Below are positions 32,810 to 43,317 of a stretch of 64,000 bases of DNA, piece by piece. The notes beneath the pieces were generated by a model, which saw only the letters and a list, made by a program, of their open reading frames with translations, was not told the DNA's origin and did no database searches. The first letter of the stretch is position 1. Each line of letters starts with the position of its first letter. A program made the translations under genes and the position numbers. Source of the DNA: Mantamonas sphyraenae (lineage: Eukaryota; CRuMs; Mantamonadidae); the NCBI GenBank assembly GCA_026936335.1, contig JAPMXV010000001.1:372001-436000 (forward strand), written 5' to 3'.

Positions 32810-34214
32810 ATGATGTCGATGGGCTGGGCCGCTGGACTCGCCAACCTCGCCAACCGAAACAACACGCGAATGTTTGTGCGCCAGAGCGTCCGAAAGGCAG
32901 GCTTGGTTCAGACGAGCCGGGCAGGAGTGAGCTGTTTGAAGGTGGATGTGGCTGGAGAAGGCGAGGGGCGGCGGGGTATGGCGTCGGCAGCCGGGTTTGG
33001 TGGTCGGTCGTCGGTGAGCGGCATCACGGCAACGGTGTTTGGCGCAACAGGGTTTGTGGGCCGATACGTGGTGGGCCGCCTAGGCCGCATTGGGTCGCAG
33101 GTGGTTGTGCCGCACCGAGGAGACGAGCACGATGTGCGTCACCTCAAGGTGATGGGCGACCTGGGCCAAATTGTGCCTGTACCTTTCCATGCGCGTGACC
33201 GGGAGTCGATTGCACGTGCGGTGGAGCATTCGAACGTGGTGATCAACCTGGCGTCGCGCGACTACGAGACAAAGAACTTCAAGTTTGCGGACGTGAACTG
33301 CACGCTGGCGCATACGATTGCCGAGGTGTGTGCCGAGGCGCCGAATGTCGAGCGGTTTATTCACGTCTCTGCACTGGCAGCAGACGAGGACTCGGCATCC
33401 GAGTGGGCTCGCACAAAGGTACGTGGTGGCGACGTGGTGTGTAGGGTGTCTTTGCGTGCATGGGACTCGGTGCGCAGGTGCAAGGGGCGCAAGAGGGCCT
33501 TTTCAATGCGCGCAGAGCGAAAAAGCAGCGTGGAAGCGGAACTGGTCTGAGCAGGCGTAGAGAGACAGCGGCTGACACAGAAAGGCACGTGTGGGGGCAA
33601 AACACCTGGCGTACACACGGATGGACGTTGTGCGTGGGCACACACAGGCTGTGGGCGAGGTGCAGGTGCGTAGCGCGTTTCCGAACGCAACGGTGCTGCG
33701 GCCGGCGGACATTTTCGGCCACGAGGACCGCTTCATCAACTTCTTTGGGTGGCTGCTTAGCAACTTCAACCGCGTGATGGCGTACAATGACGGACAGACG
33801 AAGCACCAGCCCGTGCACGTGAGCGACGTGGTGACGGCAGTGATGCACGCACTGCGGGACCCGTCGACAGTGGGACAGGTGTACGACCTGGCTGGCCCTC
33901 GCACATACACGCAGGACGATATTTGCGAAATGATCTGCGCGGAAACGAAGCGGGACTTCAACAAGCTGACCGTGCCCAAGCTTGCACATAAGCTGTCGAG
34001 CCGCGTGTGGAACCTGGCGCCGCACCCGCAGGTGAACCCGTCCAAGGTGGAGCTGCTGTACGCAGACAATCTGCTGGACGCCAACACGCCGAACAAGGTG
34101 TTTGCCGACCTTGGCATCGAGCCCGAGGCGCTGGAGGAGCACATCACCAACTACGCACGCCGCTACATGAAGCTCACGCGCATGATGGGTGTCAACATGG
34201 ATTCCCAGGCATGA
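32810..34214 (+). CDS. NDUFA9: NADH:ubiquinone oxidoreductase subunit NDUFA9
   Basis: The 39-kDa accessory subunit of mitochondrial complex I, an NADPH-binding atypical SDR fold at the junction of the membrane and matrix arms. Exons 32810-33418 and 33648-34214 join in phase to encode 391 residues. The N-terminus is rich in Arg, Ala and Ser without acids, as expected of a mitochondrial presequence. The nucleotide-binding motif is 'TVFGATGFVGRYVVGRL', followed by 'VVPHRGDEHDVRHLKVMGDL', which is diagnostic for NDUFA9. After the intron, 'PNATVLRPADIFGHEDRFIN' continues the family match. Either of the first two Met codons could initiate. Confidence 0.95.
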
Positions 34215-34370
34215 GTGCAAAGTCTCAATGGCGCTGTGCGGAGACGGGAAACTGGGAGGGAGGGAGGAGGAGCGTGTGTTGCAATGGGTCGGAAAGGTTC
34301 TCGAGGACCGCGCCGTCGAAACAAAAGCAATCCCTGCCCAAGAGCCTCTGATATTTATTTGGCAAAAGAG

Positions 34371-37300
34371 ATGGCATCGACAGATCGCAACGCAGATCTG
34401 TCGACGCGTCCATCGCGCATGATGTCGGATGCGGTGCCCATGTTTGACCTGGAGGAGCTTGCAACTTCGTCCAGCAACGAGTCGGAAGGGCGCAGCAGAG
34501 TGCATGCGATGCTGCACTCGCACAGTACGCGTGAGCGTACGCTGTCGCAGAGCTCGAGCGGTAGCGCGGACAGAGTTGGCGTGTCGCCGATTCCTTTGCT
34601 CAACCTGGATCGGCGCCAAAGCGTGCACGGGTCGATTGCAACCCCCGAACAGTCCACATACGGACAACGATCGAAATCGAGCTTGTCACAACTAACCAGC
34701 CCGGCACGAGGGATGAGTAGGGCACCGTCTTTGGGCTCGGGCAGCCCTGTACAGCATCCAGGGTCGGTGGCACGACGGATGAGCGCCTCTGGGTTTGGCA
34801 AACAGTTTTCGCCACGCATCCAACGGCAAATAGCCAACTTTGTGGGGTCGGACAGTGTCGCAGAAGAAAGCCACATGGAAGGGGTAACGGAACGCACAAG
34901 TTCTCGAGTACACAGTGTGGAAGAAGAGACGAATGAGGAAAGCGGGGTGGAGCCGTTGGTGGACGTCGTGGCGGAGGAGCTGGAGAACGGTGTACAGGTG
35001 GAAATGGCACTACAGCCGCTACTCAACACAAGCGATGGCCTGAGCAGCATGTTGGACAACCTGTCGATGAAGACAGTGCGGCTTCAGTTTGATCAGGAGG
35101 AGTTGGAACGGTCGTTCCAAGCAAACCTGCCCGAGCTCACGGCTCACTACTTGCCCTTTCTTCTCCTCTTCCTCTTTGTGTTTGCCAACGCAGAGCAGAT
35201 GACACTATTCGCCGAGCACTTTTCCGGGCAGTCGTGGATGAGCATGCCCGGCATTGCGTATCTCGTGTTTATTGGCGTTGTGTATTCTCTCGCCGTTTCG
35301 CTGCTGGGAGTCCGGACAAGGCAGGCGTCGCACAGTGTGCACGGCCAGACGCGTGCGGTGCTGCTCATCATTGCTGCGGGCTCTCTCGTGCTGCAGATGA
35401 TATTCGTGCAGCGCCTGTATATCGCCACGCAGGTAGCGGTGGCGGCGGCCAGTTTCACGCTGACGGGCTTTGCGTCCTACTCAAGTTTGTACTTGGCGGT
35501 GGCGTATGTGCTTCTCCCTGTGCTTGTGTTTGCAATGGGTTTTGTGGTGGACCCGGTGGCAGCAGAGGCAGTGATGTCCTCGCGGGCATTTTGGCTCAGC
35601 TTTGCGCTGCTGGCGAACATTGTGCTCATGTTGTACCTGAGCATGCGGCTGGTAGAGAGCGACGCCCGCGAACAGTTTCTATTTGACTACTTCCGGCTGC
35701 TGTATCTGGAAGAAGTGGAGGCGCAGAGGGCTATCAACGATCGGTACCTGGGCAACATTCTGCCGAGCGCCATCATCGCCAAGCTGGAAGCAGACCCGTC
35801 GCTGATTGCGGAACCGCACGACGACGTGTCGGTGATGTTTTGTCGCTTCCAAGGCCTGGACATGCCGAAGGACAGGGAGGAGGTGGCAGACCTGCTGCGC
35901 ACGTTTGCCAAGATTCTCAAGGTGACGGACGAGCTGACGGACGCGCACGAGGCGGAAAAGATCAAAACGATTGGATCGAACACAGTGATGATTGTTGCTG
36001 GGGTTCCTGAGCAGAGGGAGAAGCATGCGCGTGTGCTGGTGGACCTTGCGTTGGATTTGCGGGACGCCTTGAACACGCTGTACGAGCAGGGGCGCATCAG
36101 GAGAGTACACTGCCAAATCGGTATCAACAGTGGGTCATTGGTGGCCGGTGTGCTGTCCACGCGCGCAGGCTTGTCGTTTGACGTGTTTGGTGACTGTGTA
36201 AACACCGCGGCGCGGATGCAGTCGCACGGAGCGATTGACCGCATCCACGTGTCGTCGTCGACATACTTACATGTGAAGGACGACTTTCCGTTTGTTGTTC
36301 GCGAACCGATGGACATCAAGGGGAAGGGTGTCATGCAGACGTACTTTGTGGACACAGAGCAGCTGGAGCGAAAGCAGCCAACGACGAGCACAGCGACCAG
36401 AGCAACGGATGCGTCTGCGGACTCATCCAAAGGAGGTGTGCGCGCCTCGTTGATGTCACGTGCACACAGTCTTCGCACAGTGAAGGCCAGCAGAGCGAAA
36501 CGGATGGCCAAGGGCATGGCCGAGGAAGAGGAGAGAGAAAGCAAGGTGGTGGAGAAACCGCAGCGGGCAAGGAGACGCAGCAGCGCCAGTGGCAGCCAAA
36601 GTTCCGATTATTCGAGTCCGAGGCGATTCCGCATGGAGAGTTTGATGGAAATACCAGAAACAGGGCTGGGCGAGGAGGAGGACGTGGAGACGGGGGAGGC
36701 TGGGGAGGCGGCAGTGTTGCAAAAGTCTGGGTCAAGTACGGGATCGGATGGGTTGGAAATGCGATGGGAAGACGTGCGCCCGTCGGAAGATAACGAAGAG
36801 ATGGAGGAAGGAGATGGATTCGACGTGATGTTCAGCAACCCGGAGCTGTGGCGTACGCGGGTGCGTGCGGCACGCCTGCCAAGCCAAGGGTCGTTGGGGA
36901 GGATGGAGATACCAGCAGGACAGACGCGTGTGCAACGAACGCTGAAGTTTAGCGGTCTGACGTACGAGCGAGAGGCGTTTCGGACGACGCGACGGCTGCG
37001 GTCGTCGACGATTGACTCGGGGTCATCGCGGGGCACAGAGGACACAGGTACGGTTGAAGGGGGCGAATGGGATGGCCAGGGTGCAACCAGTAGCGACGTG
37101 CGCGCTTTGGTATCGCCAAAGAGGACTCGGCTGGAGCGACGCGGTCGGGCGATGAGCGAAGCGTCGGGAAGCCCACCAAAACGACGGCACGTTGGTGCAA
37201 CGGTGGCGCCGATTGTTGGGGACGTGAGACAAGAGTCGGAGGTGGAGAGAGGTGACAGAGGAGGAGATGATGGGACCCTGGATGCGGTGTTGGTGGGGTC

Positions 37301-38969
37301 GCTGAGACCCGAGGCAGCACGCGCAAACGCACCGCGACGCAATTCACACATCAACATGAGCGAAACATTGAAGCGAGGCAGCTTATCACAAATTGCAGGC
37401 CGCAAAGGGAGTACGAACAGTGACAAGGGAGGAGAGGGCAACGTGGCGCCTGGAGCGAACCATGAGGCTCTGATGCGGCGTGCGTCGACGCGGAACATCA
37501 TGGCACGGACAGCAGGCAAGAAGGAACGCAAGGTGAACAAACACTTGCAGTCGATGCTGAACCAGGGGACGCAGGGTGTTGGAGAGGAGGGGCGGGTGGC
37601 TATGGGGCTGATTACGCTGTGGTTCGAGAGTGACGAGCTGGAGTCCAAGTACAGGGAGATGCGTGTGGAGCAGGAGGCACGAGAGACGGTGGTGTTGGCA
37701 AGGGCGGTGTTGCTGTTGATGGTGAGCATCGGAGTCATCGAGGTGGCAATGGTGGCAATGGTGGAAGATTTGCAAGGGATCACGGGGACAACAGTGGGCC
37801 TTGTGCTGCGTGTGGTTCTGTTGATGGTGGCGTGTGTGTACATGCTGGCGGGGAGCCAACAGGAGCGGCGAGATCGGTCACGGATGACCAATCCGTTCCG
37901 TGTGGCGACACAAGGGACCGAATGGACGCGACGGGTGTGCAGCCAGTGGAGCCGAGTGGGGTTGCTGGTGGCTGTGCTGGCGCTGCAAGCGGCGCAAGTT
38001 TGGTTGTACGAGGAAGAGCTGTATTTGAGTTCGCTGTGCCTGCCGATTTTGGTTGCGTTCATGTTTAGCGGGGTGGAGTTTGTGACGACAATGAGCCTGA
38101 TGACGGCAGGGGTTGTGTTTATGGTGGTGCTGATGTCGGTGCAAGAGTACAGCAACTTGGGCTGGGTGGAAGCATTGGTGAGCTACATGGGGGTGTGTAC
38201 TGGGGGAGCGTTTGCGCTGTATCATTGGGAGACGTCGTTGCGTGTGACGTTCCTGACTGGGCTGTCGCTGGAAAAGGACAAACGAGACCTTGTACGAGAG
38301 CAGCAACGCACGGATGCGCTGCTAAGCAGCATCATGCCATCGCTGATGCTGAAGCAGATGCGGAGCAGCAGCGAGTCGGCGGCGATCTCGACGTTTTCGG
38401 TGTACTTTCCGGACGCATGCATTCTGGTGGCAGACTTGGTTGGGTTCACGCCTCTGTGCAACCGGTTGAGCGCTGTGGAAGTGGTGGAGATTCTGAACGA
38501 CGTGTTTGGCCTGTACGACAAGGTGGCCCACAAGCACGGGGTGCAAAAGATCAAGACGCTGGGCGATGCGGTGGTGATTGCGTCGAGTCCGTATCTGGGC
38601 GTAAAGGGCAATCCGGCACATGCGCTGGCGCGGACTGCGCTGGACCTTGTACGCGTGACAAAGGAGTACCAGGGCCGGGATGGGGTGGAGCTGAAGGTTC
38701 GTGTGGGCATAGACTGTGGCCCTGTGGTGGCGGGTATTCTGGGCAAGACCAAGGTGTCGTGGGATCTGTATGGACAAGCGGTGGACACGGCGACGGCGAT
38801 GGAATCGAGCTCCGAGACAGGGCGCATTCACGTGACCGAAGCGTTTGCAAAGTTGGTGGACGAAGTGTACGTTGTGGAGAAGCGTGGGCGTGTGGCATTG
38901 GACGTGCACGGGGAAACGCGCGTGATGGAGAGTTGGTTTCTTGGGGAGAAGCGGCGGACGGCGTGGTGA
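34371..38969 (+). CDS. Twin-cassette transmembrane adenylyl cyclase, inverted catalytic order
   Basis: Membrane cyclase with the duplicated plan of mammalian transmembrane adenylyl cyclases. Single exon of 1,532 residues: disordered N-terminus, about six helices (255-430), cyclase domain 1 (about 435-665), a Ser/Arg/Glu-rich linker, about six helices (1,105-1,290), cyclase domain 2 (about 1,320-1,530). Domain 1 lacks both metal aspartates ('VSVMFCRFQGLD' and 'IKTIGSN') but keeps the purine Lys, the Asp in 'SFDVFGDCVNTAARM', and the Asn and Arg in that motif. Domain 2 has both metal aspartates ('CILVADLVGFT', 'IKTLGDA') but lacks the transition-state Asn/Arg ('SWDLYGQAVDTATAM'). Domain 1 thus behaves like mammalian C2 and domain 2 like C1, forming one active site. 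Lys and Asp at the purine positions predict ATP rather than GTP. The Met at 34371 is the first after the NDUFA9 stop with suitable following sequence; an in-frame Met at 34215 abuts that stop. Confidence 0.84.
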   Translation: MASTDRNADLSTRPSRMMSDAVPMFDLEELATSSSNESEGRSRVHAMLHSHSTRERTLSQSSSGSADRVGVSPIPLLNLDRRQSVHGSIATPEQSTYGQRSKSSLSQLTSPARGMSRAPSLGSGSPVQHPGSVARRMSASGFGKQFSPRIQRQIANFVGSDSVAEESHMEGVTERTSSRVHSVEEETNEESGVEPLVDVVAEELENGVQVEMALQPLLNTSDGLSSMLDNLSMKTVRLQFDQEELERSFQANLPELTAHYLPFLLLFLFVFANAEQMTLFAEHFSGQSWMSMPGIAYLVFIGVVYSLAVSLLGVRTRQASHSVHGQTRAVLLIIAAGSLVLQMIFVQRLYIATQVAVAAASFTLTGFASYSSLYLAVAYVLLPVLVFAMGFVVDPVAAEAVMSSRAFWLSFALLANIVLMLYLSMRLVESDAREQFLFDYFRLLYLEEVEAQRAINDRYLGNILPSAIIAKLEADPSLIAEPHDDVSVMFCRFQGLDMPKDREEVADLLRTFAKILKVTDELTDAHEAEKIKTIGSNTVMIVAGVPEQREKHARVLVDLALDLRDALNTLYEQGRIRRVHCQIGINSGSLVAGVLSTRAGLSFDVFGDCVNTAARMQSHGAIDRIHVSSSTYLHVKDDFPFVVREPMDIKGKGVMQTYFVDTEQLERKQPTTSTATRATDASADSSKGGVRASLMSRAHSLRTVKASRAKRMAKGMAEEEERESKVVEKPQRARRRSSASGSQSSDYSSPRRFRMESLMEIPETGLGEEEDVETGEAGEAAVLQKSGSSTGSDGLEMRWEDVRPSEDNEEMEEGDGFDVMFSNPELWRTRVRAARLPSQGSLGRMEIPAGQTRVQRTLKFSGLTYEREAFRTTRRLRSSTIDSGSSRGTEDTGTVEGGEWDGQGATSSDVRALVSPKRTRLERRGRAMSEASGSPPKRRHVGATVAPIVGDVRQESEVERGDRGGDDGTLDAVLVGSLRPEAARANAPRRNSHINMSETLKRGSLSQIAGRKGSTNSDKGGEGNVAPGANHEALMRRASTRNIMARTAGKKERKVNKHLQSMLNQGTQGVGEEGRVAMGLITLWFESDELESKYREMRVEQEARETVVLARAVLLLMVSIGVIEVAMVAMVEDLQGITGTTVGLVLRVVLLMVACVYMLAGSQQERRDRSRMTNPFRVATQGTEWTRRVCSQWSRVGLLVAVLALQAAQVWLYEEELYLSSLCLPILVAFMFSGVEFVTTMSLMTAGVVFMVVLMSVQEYSNLGWVEALVSYMGVCTGGAFALYHWETSLRVTFLTGLSLEKDKRDLVREQQRTDALLSSIMPSLMLKQMRSSSESAAISTFSVYFPDACILVADLVGFTPLCNRLSAVEVVEILNDVFGLYDKVAHKHGVQKIKTLGDAVVIASSPYLGVKGNPAHALARTALDLVRVTKEYQGRDGVELKVRVGIDCGPVVAGILGKTKVSWDLYGQAVDTATAMESSSETGRIHVTEAFAKLVDEVYVVEKRGRVALDVHGETRVMESWFLGEKRRTAW

Positions 38970-39025
38970 GACAAGAGAGTGGTTGTGGGAAGCATGGAAT
39001 GGAAGGAAAGATGCATTCAGTGCGA

Positions 39026-41287
39026 TCACAGGCCCTTGACAGTGAGAAAGGCGTCTTTCGAGGGGTCGCGTCCGAGAAAGTCGACGAGGGCATCCATGGA
39101 GTCGCGGGAGCCGCCGGTGCCGAGGATGTACTTGCGGTACTTTGCGCCCATGTCTGTGTTCATGACGCCGTTCTGCTTGAACTGGAGGAACATGTCTGCG
39201 GAAAAGACCTCTGACCAGAGGTAGCCGTAGTAGCCAGCGTCGTAGCCGCCCATGAGGTGGCCAAATGCGGCGACGGGGTTTGTGCCCGGGGTGTGCTCGA
39301 CCTTTGTGATGTCTGTGCGCAGGGACTCCCAAAGAGTCTCAGAGGGGCCCTGGAGCTGGTTTGTGTGGACGGTCATGTCAAAGACGCCAAAGAAGATCTG
39401 GCGGAGGGTGAGGAGGGCGACGTTTGCGTTCTTTGCGGCGACCATGCGGTCGATGGTGTCCTTGGGCAGTTTGTCGTCAGTGTTCTTGTAGTGACCACTC
39501 ATGCGCTCGAGGATCTCGGGCTGCCAGACCCAGTTTTCGAGCATCTGGGACGGGGCCTCGACAAAGTCGCGCTCGACGTTTGTGCCTGCAAAGCGGGCGT
39601 ACTTGGCCTGTGTGCAGAGGCCGTGCATGACGTGGCCAAACTCGTGGAAGTAGGTGACGACCTCGTTGTGGTTGAGGAGGGAAGGCTTGTCTTCGGTTGG
39701 CTGGTTGAAGTTGCAGACCATGGCTGCGGCGGGTTTCTGACGGGTGGAGCCGTCTTGGGAGAGGCAGCCCGGCTGGAGCGGGAAGCAGGCGGCGTGTGTG
39801 TACTTGCCGTCGCGCGGGTGGAGGTCGAGGTAAAAGTGGCCAACAAAGTCGTTTGAGGCAGCGTCGTGGACCTGGAAGAGCTGGACGTCCTTGTGCCAGA
39901 CTTGGGGCTGGTCGACTTGAGTGAACACGAGGCCGAGAAGCTCCTGGTAGATGTCGAGGAGAGCCTTGGTGACGATCTGGATGGGGAAGTACTGGCGGAT
40001 GGCCTCGTCGTCGACCTGGTACTCGGTTTCGAGGAGCTTGTGGTGGTAGTAGCGGAAGTCCCATGCGTTGAGCTTGCCGTCAAAGTCGACGCCGTTGTCT
40101 TTGCACTCCTGTTCCTTGAGCTGGAGGAGCTTTTCCTTCTCTGCGGCGGCGGCGGGCTGGAGTTTCTCGATGAGCTCGTTCTCCATGTCCATGACGGCGT
40201 CCGAGTTCTTGGCCATCTTGACCTCGAGCTTGTAGGCGGCGTGGTGTTGGTAGCCCATGAGTTCGGCAATCTGCTGGCGAAGCTGGACGGCGCGCTCAAA
40301 GAGGGGCACGTTCTCGTCGATGAGCTTGGAGGAGTTTGTGACCTCCATGGTTTTGCGAGTGGCCTCGACCTGGCACTTGTCCATGACGGGAAGTAGGTCG
40401 GGGTACTTGAGAGTGAAGACGTACTTGCCGTCGTCGTCGAGCGGGTGGCTCTTGACAAAGTCGTCGGGGAGACCGGTGAGCTCGTCGGCGGAGAAATGGA
40501 GCTTGGTGACCTCTTCGTTCATGTTTTTGGAAAACTCGATGCATGCGTCGGAGAGTTCCTTCTTGAGCTCCTTGATCTTGTCCTGGGTTTCCTGATCGAG
40601 CTCGAGGCCGTTGCGCTTGTAGCCGAGGAGGACCTTTTCCATGAAGCGCTTGTCCTCGTCGTCGAGATCGAGGTCGCCTGGGTTGGCAAGGATGCGCTGG
40701 TGGGCGGCGGAGAGCTTGAGAAAGACGTCCTGACGCATGCCGTCGTCAATGTCAAACTGCGAGAGTTTGCGGTCTGCTTCTGTGCTTGCCTCGCGGATGG
40801 CCTTGTCCTCGCAGACGTACTGTGGGAAGTGGATGCTAGAGCCTTGCGTGCGGGACCAGCGCTCGACGTCTGCGATGGCCTGGAAGGTGTTTTCCCAGGT
40901 GAGGGCGTCTGGACGGAAACGGGAGGAGGATTGGGGGAGTGGCAAACGGGGAAGAGGCGGACGGAAGGCGGAGGGGGAACCGGGAGGGGGGGGGGGGGTA
41001 GGGGAGCAGGAAGGGTGAGTGCGTGGGCAAAGGTGGTGAGGAGAGGCGTAGGTGAAACGAGGAGGAAGCAGGAAAGTGTGTGGAGGGGCGGGAGGGCGGA
41101 AGAGGGATTCGCGGGGGCAACTCCCTGGGGAGTTGGAGTTGGAGGGGAACATACCGTCGTCGAGGGCGGCAATGGAGTCAGAAACAGCCTGGACCTTTTC
41201 GATGATCTCGTCCGCCTTTTGGGCGATCTGATCTGCAGTGAGAGTCCAGTCGAGGAATTCCGGGGCGGCGTATGCGTCGGAGGACAT
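39026..41287 (-). CDS. THOP1: Thimet oligopeptidase / neurolysin, M3 metallopeptidase
   Basis: Cytosolic zinc oligopeptidase that trims short peptides. Exons 41287-41155 and 40908-39026 join in phase to encode 671 residues, near the 689 of human THOP1. The zinc site is 'YFHEFGHVMHGLC' (HExxH-type, here HEFGH), followed by the downstream Glu in 'VERDFVEAPSQMLENWVW'. Other conserved blocks are 'REASTEADRKLSQFDI', 'DFVGHFYLDLHPRDGKYTHA' and 'GYDAGYYGYLWSEVFSADMF'. The intron of 246 nt has no in-frame stop, so a single-exon reading is also open, but the intron-encoded Pro-rich stretch breaks the family alignment. THOP1 and neurolysin cannot be separated here; the symbol marks the closest match by eye. 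Confidence 0.93.
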   Translation of the reverse strand: MSSDAYAAPEFLDWTLTADQIAQKADEIIEKVQAVSDSIAALDDGMFPSNSNSPGSCPRESLFRPPAPPHTFLLPPRFTYASPHHLCPRTHPSCSPTPPPPPGSPSAFRPPLPRLPLPQSSSRFRPDALTWENTFQAIADVERWSRTQGSSIHFPQYVCEDKAIREASTEADRKLSQFDIDDGMRQDVFLKLSAAHQRILANPGDLDLDDEDKRFMEKVLLGYKRNGLELDQETQDKIKELKKELSDACIEFSKNMNEEVTKLHFSADELTGLPDDFVKSHPLDDDGKYVFTLKYPDLLPVMDKCQVEATRKTMEVTNSSKLIDENVPLFERAVQLRQQIAELMGYQHHAAYKLEVKMAKNSDAVMDMENELIEKLQPAAAAEKEKLLQLKEQECKDNGVDFDGKLNAWDFRYYHHKLLETEYQVDDEAIRQYFPIQIVTKALLDIYQELLGLVFTQVDQPQVWHKDVQLFQVHDAASNDFVGHFYLDLHPRDGKYTHAACFPLQPGCLSQDGSTRQKPAAAMVCNFNQPTEDKPSLLNHNEVVTYFHEFGHVMHGLCTQAKYARFAGTNVERDFVEAPSQMLENWVWQPEILERMSGHYKNTDDKLPKDTIDRMVAAKNANVALLTLRQIFFGVFDMTVHTNQLQGPSETLWESLRTDITKVEHTPGTNPVAAFGHLMGGYDAGYYGYLWSEVFSADMFLQFKQNGVMNTDMGAKYRKYILGTGGSRDSMDALVDFLGRDPSKDAFLTVKGL
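40986..40998 (+). repeat. G13 homopolymer in thimet oligopeptidase intron
   Basis: Thirteen consecutive Gs on the plus strand read as C13 on the gene's sense strand, within a pyrimidine-rich intron about 80 nt upstream of the acceptor. The neighbouring sequence has further G-runs. Confidence 0.9.
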
Positions 41288-41470
41288 GTTTGTGGATGTT
41301 TCGGGTGGGTGGGACGGCGTGTGAAGCGTGCGAGGTGTGGATGACGGAAAGGGGGAAGGGGTAGGGGGGGTAGGATGGGTGGGTAGGGGCAGGGGGTCAA
41401 GGGTGATGTGGAGAGTCGGGAGACGGAATGGAAGGAGCGGAGTCGCAGGCAACCCAAGCACACGACGAGC
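41288..41470. promoter_or_regulatory. Divergent promoter region, thimet oligopeptidase / ORP
   Basis: 183 bp between start codons with repeated G-runs at about 41350-41396 on the plus strand. Bidirectional promoter inferred from geometry. Confidence 0.35.
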
Positions 41471-43129
41471 ATGAGCCAGACGGAAGAAGAAGACTACGAA
41501 GAGCCGCCCACGAACCTGATCAAGGCACTGGTGAGCCAGCTGGGCAAGGGAGCGGATCTGACCAAGGTTGGTTGTGGGATGGAGGAGGAGAGCGTTTGGT
41601 TTGGGATCATGCATCTCGGCAGTCGCTGACGTAGGAGGTCGGGGCCGGAAAAAAACGCACTCACACGGGCGAACAGGTGACGATCCCGGCCGAGTTTCTG
41701 GAACCGCGGTCACTGCTGGAGATGTACTCGGACATGAACGGGTACCCGCAGCTGTTGGCAGAGTAGGTTGGGCTGGAGCGGAGGCGGGAGAAATGGGGCA
41801 CGCGGTGGGAGAGCGAGAGGGTTTCGAGGCTGACCGCCGTTTTTCGGGCTGGACGGGTGAACGGGGCGTGCTTTGCACAGGTGCACAGAGCCTGACGACG
41901 AGGTGGAGCGCATGATTGCCGTGCTGCGGTGGTATTTTTCGTCTGTGGGTCGTCGACGCGGCACAAAGAAGCCGTACAACCCGCTGCTGGGCGAGATGTA
42001 CCGGTGAGTTTGTGCGGGAGGGGCAAGGCAGAACGAGGTGGAAACGCGAGTGCAGGTTGGAGAGGAGACATGCTGACGCAAGGGGAACTTGGCATGTGTG
42101 TGGAATGGTGTGTGTGCTTGTGTGTGTGTGTGTGCGTGTGTGTGTGTGGCACGGGTGTGGACGCATGTGCGTGGACGTGGTGTGCATGGTTTTGTAGATG
42201 CGAATGGGATTTGGAAGAGTTTGGTGCGGGCAAGTCGTACTTTCTGGCGGAGCAGGTGTCGCACCATCCGCCCACGTCTGCGTTCTACGTGGAGAACCCG
42301 GAGAAGCAAGTGATGTACATTGGTCACATCACGACGCGGTCCAAGTTTTACGTGACGTCTGCGGGCGTGATCAACGAGGGCAAGGGCTTCATCCTGCTGA
42401 AGGACCGTGACGACGAGGAGTACGTGCTGACGTATCCTGCAGGATACATCCGCAACCTGCTTGTGGGCACGATGCGTTTCGAACTGGGCGGCTCTGTGCA
42501 GGTGCTGTGCGAAGCGACGGGTCTGCAGGCGGACATCGAGTTTAAGACGAAGGGCATGCTGTGGGGCGACTGGGACCAGGTGGAGGGAAGCATCAGCACG
42601 ACGGACGGCACGAAGCTGTACACGTTGGACGGAAACTGGAAGGAGCAGATCAACATGACGGACAAGTCGACAGGCGAAACGACGGTTCTGTTTGATTTTG
42701 CTGACCAGCAGCTGGTTGCCAAGACGGATGTGCCGCTTGAGGAGCAGGCGAGTGTGGAGAGCCAGAAGTAAGTGGCGAGGGGACGAGGTGGGGGGCGGGG
42801 CAAGTGTTGAGGAGGGAGTTGGAAGCTGACACTGTGTGTGTGTGTGTGTGTGCGTGTGCATGGGTATCAACAGCAAATGGAAGCACGTGACGGCTGCGTT
42901 GAAGGAGAAGGATGTGCACACGGCGAACGAGCACAAGCACGAGCTGGAGGAGATCCAGCGTGCGGAGAAGAAAGAGCGTGATGCAGAGAGCCGCGAGTGG
43001 GAAACGCGCTTCTTCCACTACGAGGAGGATGTGGACAAGTGGCAATACGACGACTTTGGCCGCTATGTGGAGGTCAAGGACAAGTTTGGGGCCACTCTGA
43101 AGGAGATGGTGGGCGACGACAAGGAATAG
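41471..43129 (+). CDS. Oxysterol-binding protein-related protein, short (ORD-only) type
   Basis: Lipid-transfer protein that exchanges sterol or phosphatidylserine for PI4P at membrane contact sites. Exons 41471-41566, 41677-41762, 41881-42003, 42198-42767 and 42874-43129 join in phase to give 376 residues. The protein is essentially an OSBP-related domain, without PH or ankyrin regions, like the short Osh and plant ORP types. The lid and fingerprint are present: 'VTIPAEFLEPRSLLEMYSD', 'KKPYNPLLGEMYRCEW', and the PI4P-binding 'EQVSHHPPTSAFY'. The final exon carries the 'KWKHVTAAL' segment and a charged C-terminal helix with 'RFFHYEEDVDKWQYD'. Two introns contain (TG)n tracts. No FFAT motif is obvious. 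Confidence 0.95.
42106..42148. repeat. (TG)n tract in ORP intron 3
   Basis: Alternating TG with single C interruptions lies between the third and fourth exons of the ORP gene. Confidence 0.85.
42833..42859. repeat. (TG)n tract in ORP intron 4
   Basis: Almost pure TG dinucleotides lie just upstream of the last ORP exon. They probably sit in the polypyrimidine position of the 3' splice site. Confidence 0.85.
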
Positions 43130-43317
43130 TTTGGGGCCATGTTGGGCCGGGGTTGGAGAGAAGCATCGAGCAGTGGAAACGACAATGAATTCATGGCTTG
43201 ATTTCATGAGGGAAGATGAGGGATGGAGGAAACAGGGTTGTTGGGGAAAGCGGACAGGCACTGCGAGCGCTCGGCGACGAGGAGGGAATGAGGGAATGCG
43301 GGAGGATGGGCTGTTGG

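Noticed and set aside
39026-42187. A single 1,053-residue protein from 42187 to 39026 on the minus strand
   Set aside because: The upstream part overlaps ORP exons on the other strand and is low-complexity. The M3 peptidase starts at 41287, and the Pro-rich segment is a stop-free intron.
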